Shown one piece after another: positions 7,854-15,400 of a stretch of 21,197 nt of DNA (position 1 is the first letter of the stretch; the number at the start of each line of letters is the position of its first letter). The position numbers and the translations under genes are program-made. The notes under the pieces are model-generated. The model was given only the letters and a program-made list of their open reading frames with translations, was not told the DNA's origin and searched no databases. Source of the DNA: Chloroflexota bacterium (GTDB lineage: Bacteria > Chloroflexota > Limnocylindria > Limnocylindrales > CSP1-4); assembly GCA_016200745.1 (NCBI GenBank), contig JACQEF010000082.1, forward strand, positions 1-21,197, read 5' to 3'.

Positions 7854-8432
7854 TCAGGACGGGGAGGCGGACGGGACAACCGACGGGCTCTCGCCCGCGG
7901 CTGGCGAGGCACTCGCGGCCGGTGATGCGCTGGCGCCGGCCGAGGCGCTCGGCGCCACCGATGCGGACGGGGCCGCGGATGCGGACGACGTCGGGGCCGG
8001 GGTTGCCCGAGGGGTCAGGACACCGCCGCTCCCGGCGAGCACGCCGAAGGCCAGGATCGCCACGAAGACCACGACCGTCGCGATCACGAAGACCTTCGAC
8101 TGGTTGTCGGTGACCCTGACGGCCAGCTCCGACTGCGTCGGGGCTCGCGGGGCCACCGAGGGTGCGCCGGCCTGGCGCCGGGCTGCGGCCCCGCCCGGGC
8201 GCGTCGCGGCTCCGGGTATCGCAATCTCGGGAGCAGATGGTTCGGCCTCGAGCCCTTTCTGCTCCTTGGCCCCGGTCTCGTCCTCGTCGAACTCGTCGGC
8301 GACCTCGTCCCCGCCGTTGTCCTCGAGGTCGGACTCGAGCGCCTCCTCCGGCGCGATGGCAGGATCGGTCTCGGCCGGCTCGGCCGGTTCAGCAGGCAGC
8401 GGGCTCGGGGTGCCCGACGATGGCTCGGTCAT
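7854..8432 (-). CDS. single-pass membrane protein with acidic N-terminus and Ser/Ala/Pro-rich C-terminus
   Basis: 192 residues, family not recognised. Residues 1 to about 110 are Pro/Glu/Asp rich with a short Arg-containing patch; about 112-136 form one hydrophobic helix (KVFVIATVVVFVAILAFGVL); the last 55 or so residues are almost only Ala, Ser and Pro with a few Val and Glu. If the helix is a signal anchor, the acidic part is cytoplasmic and the Ser-rich tail is outside as a stalk or glycosylation substrate; that is inference. The low-complexity tail is a real coding sequence rather than a shadow because the membrane helix is intact in this frame and GGAG precedes the ATG (13 bases). It lies between the MFS transporter gene and pcm on the same strand. 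Confidence 0.7.
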   Translation of the reverse strand: MTEPSSGTPSPLPAEPAEPAETDPAIAPEEALESDLEDNGGDEVADEFDEDETGAKEQKGLEAEPSAPEIAIPGAATRPGGAAARRQAGAPSVAPRAPTQSELAVRVTDNQSKVFVIATVVVFVAILAFGVLAGSGGVLTPRATPAPTSSASAAPSASVAPSASAGASASPAASASPAAGESPSVVPSASPS

Positions 8433-8487
8433 TCGGTGGTGTCACTCCTGGGCGTACGCGCCCGTCTGTGAGCGCGACGCGGGCGCC

Positions 8488-8493
8488 AGTGTA
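8488..8493 (-). promoter_or_regulatory. putative -10 (TACACT) upstream of the Ser-rich membrane protein gene
   Basis: Minus-strand CTTGGGTACACT sits in the 85-bp gap after the MFS gene, about 55 bases before ATG 8432. It repeats the element before the PIG-L gene with one change. Confidence 0.35.
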
Positions 8494-8517
8494 CCCAAGG
8501 CGCGGAGCCGCCGTCCG

Positions 8518-10578
8518 TCAGGCGTCGCGGATGGCCGGCACGAGGAGGCCGGCCAGGCCAGCGGTCATGGTGACCAGGCCGAAGAACGCGATGATGATCG
8601 AGACGTCGACGAACTCGGCCATCACCGAGCCCAGCCCCATCGCGAGGGTCATCGAGCCGAACACGATCGCGAACCGGATCGCGATCACCCGCCCCATCAG
8701 CGACGGCGGGGTCAGCTCCTGGAAGAGCGTCTGGGTGGGGATCACGAAGACCATGTTGGCCACGCCCTGTCCGAACGAGAAGCCGATCGCCAGCCCGACG
8801 TGGCCGGTCAACGCCATCAGCGCGACCATCAGGCCCCAGATCGCGTACCCGCCGATCACCAGCCGGCCCTTGCCGAACCGGGCGCCGATGAGCCCGATGA
8901 CGAACCCGCCGAGCAGGTTGCCCACGCCGATGCCGGTCTCGAGGAACCCGTACACGGCCTGCCAGCCGAGATCGCTGTGCTCGAACACCCGGAAGGCGTA
9001 GATCGGGACGAGGGCGATCGTGATCCCGATCGTGAACTGGGCGATGGCCGCCTGGATCGTGTTCGCGTACAGGGTCCGCTGGCCGCGCAGGAAGGCCCAG
9101 CCCGCCCGCATCTCGCGGACCAGGCCGAGTCGTTCGGGCCCGGCGGCGTCACCCTGCTTCGGCGTTCGAAGGGCCGCGACGATGATCGTCGACAGGAGGG
9201 TGGCCGAGGCCAGGTACGTGGCGCTGTCCACCCAGAATGCCAGCGGGACGGACGCCCCGAGCGTGAAGACGAAGACCCCGGCCAATGGGTAGCCCAGGTT
9301 GTCGGCGAGCGCCTCGCACACCCACAGCGCCGAGTTGGCGGTCAGGAGGTCTCGCTCTTCGACGATCTGCGGAAGGATCGCGGCGCGTGCGGGCCGGAAG
9401 AAGATCGAGATCGTGGTGACCGCGAAGACCATCGGGTAGACGAGCAGGACGTTCATGATCGCGACCATCGGGAGCAGCAGGACGATGGCCGCCCGCAGGA
9501 TGTCGCTGACGATCAGCGTCTCCTTATGGTCCCAGCGGTCGACGAACGTCCCAGCGAGCGGGCTCAGGACGAGGTTCGGCAGCGTCGCCGCCACGAAGAC
9601 GAGGCCCGTCGCGAGCGGCGATCCGGTCGAGATCAGCACCACCGACACGAGGGCGATCTGGTTGAGCCGATCCCCGAACAGGGAGATCAGCTGGCCCGCC
9701 CACAACGCCGAGAACGAGCCGTTGAGGGCCAGGCGCACGTATGGGTGCTGGCGGACTCGCTCGACTGCCTCCGGCGCGAGCCCGGGGATGGCGACGGCCG
9801 GCGCGGCTCCCTCCGGTGCCACGGAGCCTGCACCCGCTGCCGGCGACGTCATCCGCTGCCCGGCGCCGCCGAGGACAAATGGACGATCCAGGGCCGCGCT
9901 GTCCGCGATGGCCGGGGTCAGGCCCGTCTCCAGGGCGCTGGTTCGGTAGAGGACCTGGGCGCGACGAAGTGACGGAGTCAGCCCGGCGAGGCGCTCGCGA
10001 ATGGCCGCGAGTTGCTCCTCGGACAGTTCCTGGGGCTCACGAACGACGCCCGCAAAGAGGAAAAACGCCAGGCCGGCGGTGAGGAACGCGTCACCGACCG
10101 AAGCCACGTTCTGGAAGTACGGCAACGGGACCGGAATGACGTCCGCGAGCGGACCCAGGTGGAGGAGGAAGGAGGCGTCAAGTTCCGCCGGCAGGAGCGT
10201 GTGGATCGTGGTCGAGATCTCGTCCGGCAGGAAGCCCGCAGCGCGCAGGCTCGGTTCCCAGATCGGCATGTAGCCGCCGTTGACCGCGATGACCGACGCG
10301 TTGAACAGGATGCCGACGAACGCGAGGCTGAGGCCCGGGTACGACCGGTTGATCCAGAGCGCGGCCAGGAGGAGCGCGAAGGCGGTGGTCAACAACGGGA
10401 CGCGCAGCGCTTCGGCCTGCTCGACCTGGTTGTTGAGTACGGCCTCGGTGCCGTACCGGATCACAACCGCAGACGCGAGCAGCCAGGCACTCCGGAGGCG
10501 GATGGACGCCAAGTTGCCCAAGGTCCCGCCGGCCAGGAGCCCGAGCCCCAGTCCGAGGAGAATTCCGACGATCAGCAC
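8518..10578 (-). CDS. MFS transporter with N-terminal DUF5317-like membrane domain
   Basis: 686 residues in two parts. Residues 1 to about 175 form a small membrane domain with roughly five helices and the segment NASVIAVNGGYMPIWEP, resembling the stand-alone DUF5317 proteins. A linker of about 100 residues, rich in Ala, Pro and Gly, follows. From about residue 280 comes a 12-helix MFS domain of the MFS_3 (enterobactin-exporter-like) type: ALWAGQLISLFGDRLNQIAL in helix 1, the motif-A loop PLAGTFVDRWDHKETL, and FRPARAAILPQIV in the middle region. MFS_3 members are mostly proton-driven exporters; substrate unknown. Start GTG 10578 begins directly at the first helix; no clear Shine-Dalgarno is seen. 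The 231 bp between it and the HD-GYP gene hold nothing I can identify. Confidence 0.85.
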   Translation of the reverse strand: MLIVGILLGLGLGLLAGGTLGNLASIRLRSAWLLASAVVIRYGTEAVLNNQVEQAEALRVPLLTTAFALLLAALWINRSYPGLSLAFVGILFNASVIAVNGGYMPIWEPSLRAAGFLPDEISTTIHTLLPAELDASFLLHLGPLADVIPVPLPYFQNVASVGDAFLTAGLAFFLFAGVVREPQELSEEQLAAIRERLAGLTPSLRRAQVLYRTSALETGLTPAIADSAALDRPFVLGGAGQRMTSPAAGAGSVAPEGAAPAVAIPGLAPEAVERVRQHPYVRLALNGSFSALWAGQLISLFGDRLNQIALVSVVLISTGSPLATGLVFVAATLPNLVLSPLAGTFVDRWDHKETLIVSDILRAAIVLLLPMVAIMNVLLVYPMVFAVTTISIFFRPARAAILPQIVEERDLLTANSALWVCEALADNLGYPLAGVFVFTLGASVPLAFWVDSATYLASATLLSTIIVAALRTPKQGDAAGPERLGLVREMRAGWAFLRGQRTLYANTIQAAIAQFTIGITIALVPIYAFRVFEHSDLGWQAVYGFLETGIGVGNLLGGFVIGLIGARFGKGRLVIGGYAIWGLMVALMALTGHVGLAIGFSFGQGVANMVFVIPTQTLFQELTPPSLMGRVIAIRFAIVFGSMTLAMGLGSVMAEFVDVSIIIAFFGLVTMTAGLAGLLVPAIRDA

Positions 10579-10809
10579 GGACAGCCCGTCGGGACGTTGC
10601 CGGAATCAGATGGGGCGGCGGACACGAGCGGCGCGCGGGCGGGCGGCGGCACCGCGGAGGGTCCGTCGTCGGAGGGAGCTCGGCTCACCCCGCCATGATG
10701 CTTGGCCGAAGCCGGCGGCGTCAGCCAATCGCGGCGGGAGCATCGGCCGGCGGCAGCGCGGGCGTCGCAGTTCGTGCTGTCGTCAGCCCTTCGCGGCGGG
10801 GCGCCGGAC

Positions 10810-12243
10810 CTACTCGGCCTTGACCGTGGCTGTCGTCGCCGTCGAGATGCTTGCGTCGGCCCGGCCGCTCGCCGCTCGCTCGGCCGCCGCCTGGGCGAGC
10901 AGGGGGATCGGACGGCGTTCGTCCGGGCGCCCGGCGTCCGGGACGCCCTCCACCCAATCGGTCTTCACGAACGCATCGACCACTTCCGGATCGAACTGTA
11001 CCCCCGCGAACTTGCGAAGCTCGGCGAGCGCTTCCTCGGTCGACAGCGGCGTCATCCGGTACGGGCGGGCGGCGGTCATCGCCTCGAACGCGTCCGCCAC
11101 GTGCAGGATCCGCGCCAGCTTGGGGATCTCGTCCCCGATCAGCCGGTCGGGGTACCCGGATCCGTTGTACCACTCGTGATGATGGCGAATGATCGGGAGC
11201 TCCGCGGCCAGCTTATCAACCGGCGCAATGATCTCGGCCCCCAAGACCGGGTGAGAATTCATCACCATTCGCTCTGCCCGGGTCAATCGCTCCGGCTTCT
11301 TGAGCACATCGTCCGGCACCCCGATCTTGCCCACGTCGTGAAGGAGCCCGCCCCATTCGAGCGCCTCCAGCTCGCTGTCGCTGACGTGCATGACCTGGCC
11401 AATATCGACCGCGATCTTCTTGACGTTCTCACTGTGCCGGGCCGTATACGGGTCGCGCTTGTCCACGGCCGCCGCCAGCGCACCGATCGTCTGCGTGAAC
11501 ATCTCGCGCATTTCGACGAACCGCCTGGCTGCCATGCGGGTCGTGTAGAGCGGGAGCGCGAAGAGCAGCGTCGCCCACCACTGAATGCTGTAGACAACCG
11601 CCATGAGCCAGCCGATTGGCGCCAGGCCGATGCTGTTGAAAGCGGTGTCCCGAGAGTCTCCCGCGAGGACAGCATCAATCGACTGCCCTGTTCGAAGAGC
11701 GACGACTCCCCCAGCAATGGCGGTATTTAGAACAAAGAAGACCATCGCCCCTGCAACGGAAGACGCGAAGTCAACCGTTACGCTCGTCTCCCCCCCGGGC
11801 GACAGTATCGACGCGATCGCGACGCGGACCATTCCTCCAATCACAATCGGCAGCACAATGCCGGCGTGGTTCACTAGCGTGCCGTACCAGGGGACCCCAC
11901 CCCGGATTTCCCGTGTCTCCGTGCTACCGATTGCCGCAACCCATCCGCCCACCGCTGGGCCGCCCAGCGTCATCGCGGCAACGAGCGGAGCCAACCCGAC
12001 GGCCTGATATGTGCCGTGCGGCAGCTTCACTGGCAGGGCTGACGCGACTAACTCAACAACGGTCCAGAAGACCAAGCCAAGAAGCATCTCAAGGGCGGCT
12101 TGGTCAGTGGCCGCGAGGCCGGAGATTCGAGGGATATCGAGCGCGATCCGCTGGTCTGCGGGAAACACAAGAGTCGCGACACCAAGCGCCAAGGCGCTTG
12201 CCGTCACGACTCCGGTGATGTAGAGCCTCAGGGATCTCGGCAT
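10810..12243 (-). CDS. membrane HD-GYP protein, probable cyclic-di-GMP phosphodiesterase
   Basis: 477 residues. The N-terminal half has about six to eight hydrophobic helices (roughly residues 5-255) forming an unnamed sensor region. A short coiled linker (RMAARRFVEMREMFTQTIGALA) leads into an HD-GYP domain: YTARHSENV, the HD pair His302-Asp303 in HDVGKIGVPDD, HHHEWYNGSGYP with GYP at 363-365, and ADAFEAMTAARPYR. HD-GYP domains hydrolyse cyclic di-GMP (and in some cases related dinucleotides); all expected metal-site residues appear present. The C-terminus is a low-complexity tail. ATG 12243 is preferred over GTG 12276 because GAGG lies six bases upstream and the helix then starts promptly. 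It is downstream, on the same strand, of two tiny ORFs and the BTAD regulator and may be co-transcribed with them. Confidence 0.92.
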   Translation of the reverse strand: MPRSLRLYITGVVTASALALGVATLVFPADQRIALDIPRISGLAATDQAALEMLLGLVFWTVVELVASALPVKLPHGTYQAVGLAPLVAAMTLGGPAVGGWVAAIGSTETREIRGGVPWYGTLVNHAGIVLPIVIGGMVRVAIASILSPGGETSVTVDFASSVAGAMVFFVLNTAIAGGVVALRTGQSIDAVLAGDSRDTAFNSIGLAPIGWLMAVVYSIQWWATLLFALPLYTTRMAARRFVEMREMFTQTIGALAAAVDKRDPYTARHSENVKKIAVDIGQVMHVSDSELEALEWGGLLHDVGKIGVPDDVLKKPERLTRAERMVMNSHPVLGAEIIAPVDKLAAELPIIRHHHEWYNGSGYPDRLIGDEIPKLARILHVADAFEAMTAARPYRMTPLSTEEALAELRKFAGVQFDPEVVDAFVKTDWVEGVPDAGRPDERRPIPLLAQAAAERAASGRADASISTATTATVKAE

Positions 12244-12318
12244 CAACTGCCTCGTTCGGTGACCGACTACCCGCACTCTATCCCTTCGGATGTCGACCGG
12301 GTAATCGCTCCAAACGTA

Positions 12319-12408
12319 CTAGAAACCCCGAAGTGAGGCTCCACCTGCGAGGGCGATCATGGCGACACTGGAGAGCGCGACCATGATCCGCCCGAACTTG
12401 GCCTTCAT
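12319..12408 (-). CDS. 29-residue signal-peptide-like small peptide
   Basis: Starts MKAKFGR, continues as a hydrophobic core (residues 8-21, including Ser13-Ser14) and ends in GGASLRGF. The layout (Lys2, Lys4, Arg7; hydrophobic core; Ala19-Leu20-Ala21) is that of a Sec signal peptide with an A-x-A cleavage site, which would release the octapeptide GGASLRGF; a Gly-Gly cut would release ASLRGF. AGGA lies seven bases before the ATG, overlapping the stop of the 10-codon ORF upstream. Both ORFs are in the same frame, separated by TAG and nine bases. It has its own upstream promoter and sits between a TPR-type regulator and an HD-GYP gene. The function is unknown; a secreted signalling peptide is the leading inference. 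A membrane microprotein, or a chance ORF, cannot be excluded. Confidence 0.5.
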   Translation of the reverse strand: MKAKFGRIMVALSSVAMIALAGGASLRGF

Positions 12409-12417
12409 CGGAAGGTC

Positions 12418-12450
12418 CTAGTAGCCCTTGTTCTGCATCTCGGGACTCAC
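12418..12450 (-). CDS. 10-codon leader ORF (MSPEMQNKGY)
   Basis: A GTG start seven bases after AAAGGAGG, one of the strongest Shine-Dalgarno sequences in the window (12458-12465). It ends in TAG, whose bases are part of the likely ribosome site (AGGA) for the following 29-codon ORF. It could be a regulatory leader peptide or a translation-coupling device. Alternatively it is the first exon-like half of a 43-codon ORF split by an in-frame amber codon. Confidence 0.4.
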   Translation of the reverse strand: MSPEMQNKGY

Positions 12451-12493
12451 GCTCGATCCTCCTTTGCGGCCCTCGTGCTCCGGAGAACACGAA

Positions 12494-12522
12494 AACCGAC
12501 CGGACTTGTTGGTCGGTCGGTT
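12494..12522 (-). terminator. terminator-like hairpin in the small-peptide leader
   Basis: On the minus strand AACCGACC pairs with GGTCGGTT over 8 bp, and the 3' arm runs into TTTT. A second copy of CCGACC inside the loop can pair with the same 3' arm, giving two alternative stems. It lies about 100 bases after the predicted transcription start and about 30 before the Shine-Dalgarno. It could be an attenuator, or the end of a roughly 130-nt small RNA. The T run is short. Confidence 0.35.
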
Positions 12523-12597
12523 GCACTACTCGCTCTGCCCCACCCCAAGTGCCCATTTCAGGTGGAGGCTTCAGCGCGTCCGAGCGTCTTGACGTTT

Positions 12598-12623
12598 CTT
12601 CCTAGTACTCGCGTACTAGGAAG
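12598..12623. repeat. perfect 11-bp inverted repeat at the predicted transcription start
   Basis: CTTCCTAGTAC and GTACTAGGAAG flank a 4-base centre. It begins about seven bases downstream of the -10 box at 12631-12636, so it covers about +1 to +26. As DNA it is a good operator for a dimeric repressor; as RNA (minus strand) it would be a 5'-terminal 11-bp hairpin closed by a GCGA (GNRA) tetraloop. Partial copies occur at 12316-12325 (GTACTAGAAA) and 12416-12424 (TCCTAGTAG). Confidence 0.7.
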
Positions 12624-12630
12624 TGGCCGG

Positions 12631-12660
12631 ACTATATGGATACCGGACTGGCAGGGTCAA
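12631..12660 (-). promoter_or_regulatory. near-consensus sigma70-type promoter for the small-peptide unit
   Basis: On the minus strand -35 TTGACC (12655-12660) and -10 TATAGT (12631-12636) each match consensus at five of six bases, with an 18-base spacer. It begins about 20 bp after the stop codon of the regulator gene and points toward the tiny ORFs and the HD-GYP gene. Confidence 0.65.
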
Positions 12661-12679
12661 TACGTCACCTTACCTATCC

Positions 12680-15280
12680 CTACAGGGATTCCAGTGGAGG
12701 TGGCTCGACCCCAAGTTGGTCACGCATCACCGCGGCGTAATGGCCGTACTGCTCTGCGGCCGCTGCGTGGGCGCCGCTGGCCCGATACAGGCGAAGCAGC
12801 GATACTTCGACCTGCTCCGCCGATGGGTCGATGTCCAGCACCTGACGTGCGCCTCGGATTCCCCTGTCGAAATGACCGGTTTCGATATCACTCAGCACAG
12901 CCCGTTCGACGATTTCGAGAAACGACGCGTGCAGCCAATCGCGGTGCGGGGTCGCCCATTCTTCGTATTCGAAGTCCATCGCGAAACGACCTGTATACAG
13001 TCTGAGGATCTCCGCAACCTGGTCTGGCGTGGGGACCTGCGGAAACGACTTGATCAAGCGCCTGCATTCATTGCTGCGGCTGGTGAGCAGCTCCGGGTCG
13101 AGCCAAATCAGGTCCGAATCATGGTGCAGGTACCCAGGAGACAGGTCATCGACATAGTCCTCTTCCAGGATCCGACGCAGGAAGTACACGGTTTGGTTGA
13201 GGGAGTTGACGGCATCAACCGGATCGAGATCAGGCCAAAGCGCATCGAGGACTTGGTCTCTCGTCGCAGCAAGCTCTGGCTTCGTCAGAAGGAAACAGAG
13301 CAATGCGAGGACCTTCCGGCGAACCGCAGAACCCGAGATCTGCCGGTCCCCGATTCGGATGGTCACCCTGTGCAAGTCCTCGACGAACACGCGATCCGCC
13401 AATCGTCGAGCCAAGGTTCGGCCAAGAGCACTCGCTCCGGGCAGCTTTCGATGACTCCGCGCATATGACCGGAGTCTCCTGATATCGGGTCGCTCGCCAA
13501 TGGCTTCAAGGAGTCGAGCCGCATTCAGTGGGCCGGTCGTCGCCGGGTCGGTGACCAGCTGGCGAAGGACAAAGCGCCAACGCCCCGGGTGGAGCCGAGC
13601 AGCAGCGACCACCGTCTCATAGGCGGCATCGTCGAGATCGTCGAGCCGGCGACCAATCAGGTCAGCCACAAACGTAACGTTCCAAGGCGACGACGTCCCG
13701 ACCGACTTCACCACCCCTGCGAACTGGTCGTCCGGCCAATTCGACGCACACAGTAGCTCGGCGATTCGCCGCCACTGCTCGGCGCCCTGTAGTCCCGCCA
13801 TGTGTCGCGCATTCTGGGCGATCGCGTCGGCGTCACTCGATCGGGCCGCCACCGCGACATAGGCTGATGTACCGAGAGCTGCGATCATCTGACCGGCATA
13901 TCCGCCGTATTGAGCGGGGTCCACTTGGGGGATTCTGGCGCGAGCCTCTTCGAATCGTCCGCGTCTCGATAGGTGTCTTGCGAGTTGCAGGGATAGCGAG
14001 AAGCGATCGTTCAGGTTCAAATCGCCTCGACTCTCAATCGCCGCGAGGAGCCCTTCAGCGTCCTCCGGGCTTCCATACGAATCCGTCAGGTCAGCTCGCT
14101 CGAGTGCTGCTTCAGTCTGCGCATATGCCGACGCCCTCGTCGCCTCGAGGGCAGCTTCCTCAACGCGACCGACCATCATGTGGGCCGTTGCCCGGGTCAT
14201 GATCGCAGTCGACAGTTCTATACGAGACGATGTCTCTGCAAGCGCCTCGATAGCCTCTGCCGTGCATTCCAGTGCCCGTCCAGGATCGTCTCGCAGGATT
14301 GAGATGAACGCCAAGTTGACCATCGTCACGCCGAGGTAGTGCTGGTGGATCCCACGCTGCCGTTCAGCCAAATCCTCGAGACGGCGCGTAAGTTGCTCAA
14401 GGCTTCCTTTGGCGCTGGCTTCGATCATCATCGCCATGCCTTCAGCAATGAGCCGGAGGTGCTCGTCTCGACTGGTTGACCGTAGGCGGTCGAGATGCCC
14501 TGTTGCTTGAGCGGGGTCACCAGCATGCATGTACATGGTGGACAGGTTCAGGAGAGCGTGATCGCTCTCGTTCGAGCCCGGGCCAGCGTCTTGCAGGACT
14601 GCGCTCGAAAGCGCGATCGCGCGATCTCGGTCGCCGCGCTGCATGGCGACCCTGGATCGGACGAGGTTCAGGCCGGCAGAGTCGCCCTCGCTGACGTGCT
14701 CCACGAAGCCGATCGCGACGGCGTACTGGCCGCTGCCCATGATCTCGGGGATGGCATCGGCTACGACGGCGGCGACGGCATGAAGGTCGCCGGCTTCGCG
14801 GTAGTGGTGGGCTGCCGTTCGCCAGTTCGTCCCCGCTGTGGTGTCCGCGACGGTGCGATGCAGCTGGGTGACGGCCGCCGCGCCCGTGGTCGCCCGGAGC
14901 CGCGCCTCGAGGAACTCCCGCACGAGCGGGTGGTACCGCTGCGGGCCACGCGAGGTGCGTGACTGACGGCTCAGGAGCGTCAACCGCTCCGCGACGCCGG
15001 TCAGCCGGGCGACGTCGGCGACGTTCATGCCGGTGACCACCGCCGCGAGCTCCGGCGTGACGCCTTCGAGGATCGACGTCCGCATGAGGAACTTCTGCAC
15101 ATCCTCGGGCAGGTCTCCAACGACCTCCTCGGCGAGGTAGTCGTACAGCTCCTGGTCGGCTCCGCTCAGTCCACGGACGAAACGCCGGATGTCCGCTGCC
15201 GAGCGATCCCGCAGGGCGGCCTGAACGAGCTGGAGCGAGGCTGCCCAGCCCTCGGTCCTGGCCGCCACATCGGCCAGCAC
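12680..15280 (-). CDS. MalT-like/BTAD transcriptional regulator, C-terminal portion (frame broken from its N-terminus)
   Basis: Up to 866 residues from a GTG at 15280, though the frame is open further to about 15409 without a start. In order: the end of a MalT/LuxR-type STAND NTPase (PLVREFLEARLR region), a long helical TPR-like array (about residues 130-600), an OmpR/PhoB-type winged helix (about 630-725, with RKVLALLCFLL, RDQVLDALWP and NQTVYFLRRILEED) and a C-terminal BTAD domain (about 735-860, ending with AAEQYGHYAAVMRDQLGVEP). Such proteins are signal-gated activators. The DNA-binding part is at the C-terminal side, unlike Streptomyces SARPs, where it is N-terminal. The matching N-terminus (15401-15887) is in another frame and roughly 60 residues, including Walker B, are missing at the junction. 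As a single protein it is disrupted; whether this fragment is made is unknown. Confidence 0.75.
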   Translation of the reverse strand: MLADVAARTEGWAASLQLVQAALRDRSAADIRRFVRGLSGADQELYDYLAEEVVGDLPEDVQKFLMRTSILEGVTPELAAVVTGMNVADVARLTGVAERLTLLSRQSRTSRGPQRYHPLVREFLEARLRATTGAAAVTQLHRTVADTTAGTNWRTAAHHYREAGDLHAVAAVVADAIPEIMGSGQYAVAIGFVEHVSEGDSAGLNLVRSRVAMQRGDRDRAIALSSAVLQDAGPGSNESDHALLNLSTMYMHAGDPAQATGHLDRLRSTSRDEHLRLIAEGMAMMIEASAKGSLEQLTRRLEDLAERQRGIHQHYLGVTMVNLAFISILRDDPGRALECTAEAIEALAETSSRIELSTAIMTRATAHMMVGRVEEAALEATRASAYAQTEAALERADLTDSYGSPEDAEGLLAAIESRGDLNLNDRFSLSLQLARHLSRRGRFEEARARIPQVDPAQYGGYAGQMIAALGTSAYVAVAARSSDADAIAQNARHMAGLQGAEQWRRIAELLCASNWPDDQFAGVVKSVGTSSPWNVTFVADLIGRRLDDLDDAAYETVVAAARLHPGRWRFVLRQLVTDPATTGPLNAARLLEAIGERPDIRRLRSYARSHRKLPGASALGRTLARRLADRVFVEDLHRVTIRIGDRQISGSAVRRKVLALLCFLLTKPELAATRDQVLDALWPDLDPVDAVNSLNQTVYFLRRILEEDYVDDLSPGYLHHDSDLIWLDPELLTSRSNECRRLIKSFPQVPTPDQVAEILRLYTGRFAMDFEYEEWATPHRDWLHASFLEIVERAVLSDIETGHFDRGIRGARQVLDIDPSAEQVEVSLLRLYRASGAHAAAAEQYGHYAAVMRDQLGVEPPPLESL

Positions 15281-15400
15281 GTCGGGGTCGAGGGCCCGGC
15301 CGTAGGTCTCCGTGAACAGCCGGCGGGTCTCGTCGAGGTCGAAGCGGAGGTCGTCCGTGCCGAGTTCCGCGACCTCGCCCGACGCGCGCAGGCGCGCCAG

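Noticed and set aside
5923..9972. 1349-codon open frame on the plus strand
   Set aside because: It is antisense to the PIG-L, pcm, Ser-rich and MFS genes, all with clear family motifs. Its translation is His/Arg/Asp-rich with no recognisable domain; high GC keeps the frame free of stops.
12319..12450. Amber read-through (pyrrolysine-type) of the small ORF
   Set aside because: No supporting machinery or recoding signal is visible, and the 29-codon ORF has its own AGGA and ATG, so separate translation is simpler.
12278..12556. 92-codon minus-strand frame across the small-peptide leader
   Set aside because: No ribosome site before its ATG, Arg/Gly-rich shadow-like composition, and it covers the strong Shine-Dalgarno and both tiny ORFs in another frame.
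14517..15400. Continuation of the N-terminal regulator frame after the junction
   Set aside because: Arg/Pro/Gly-rich without domain features, while the other frame at the same place reads good MalT-family helical repeats.
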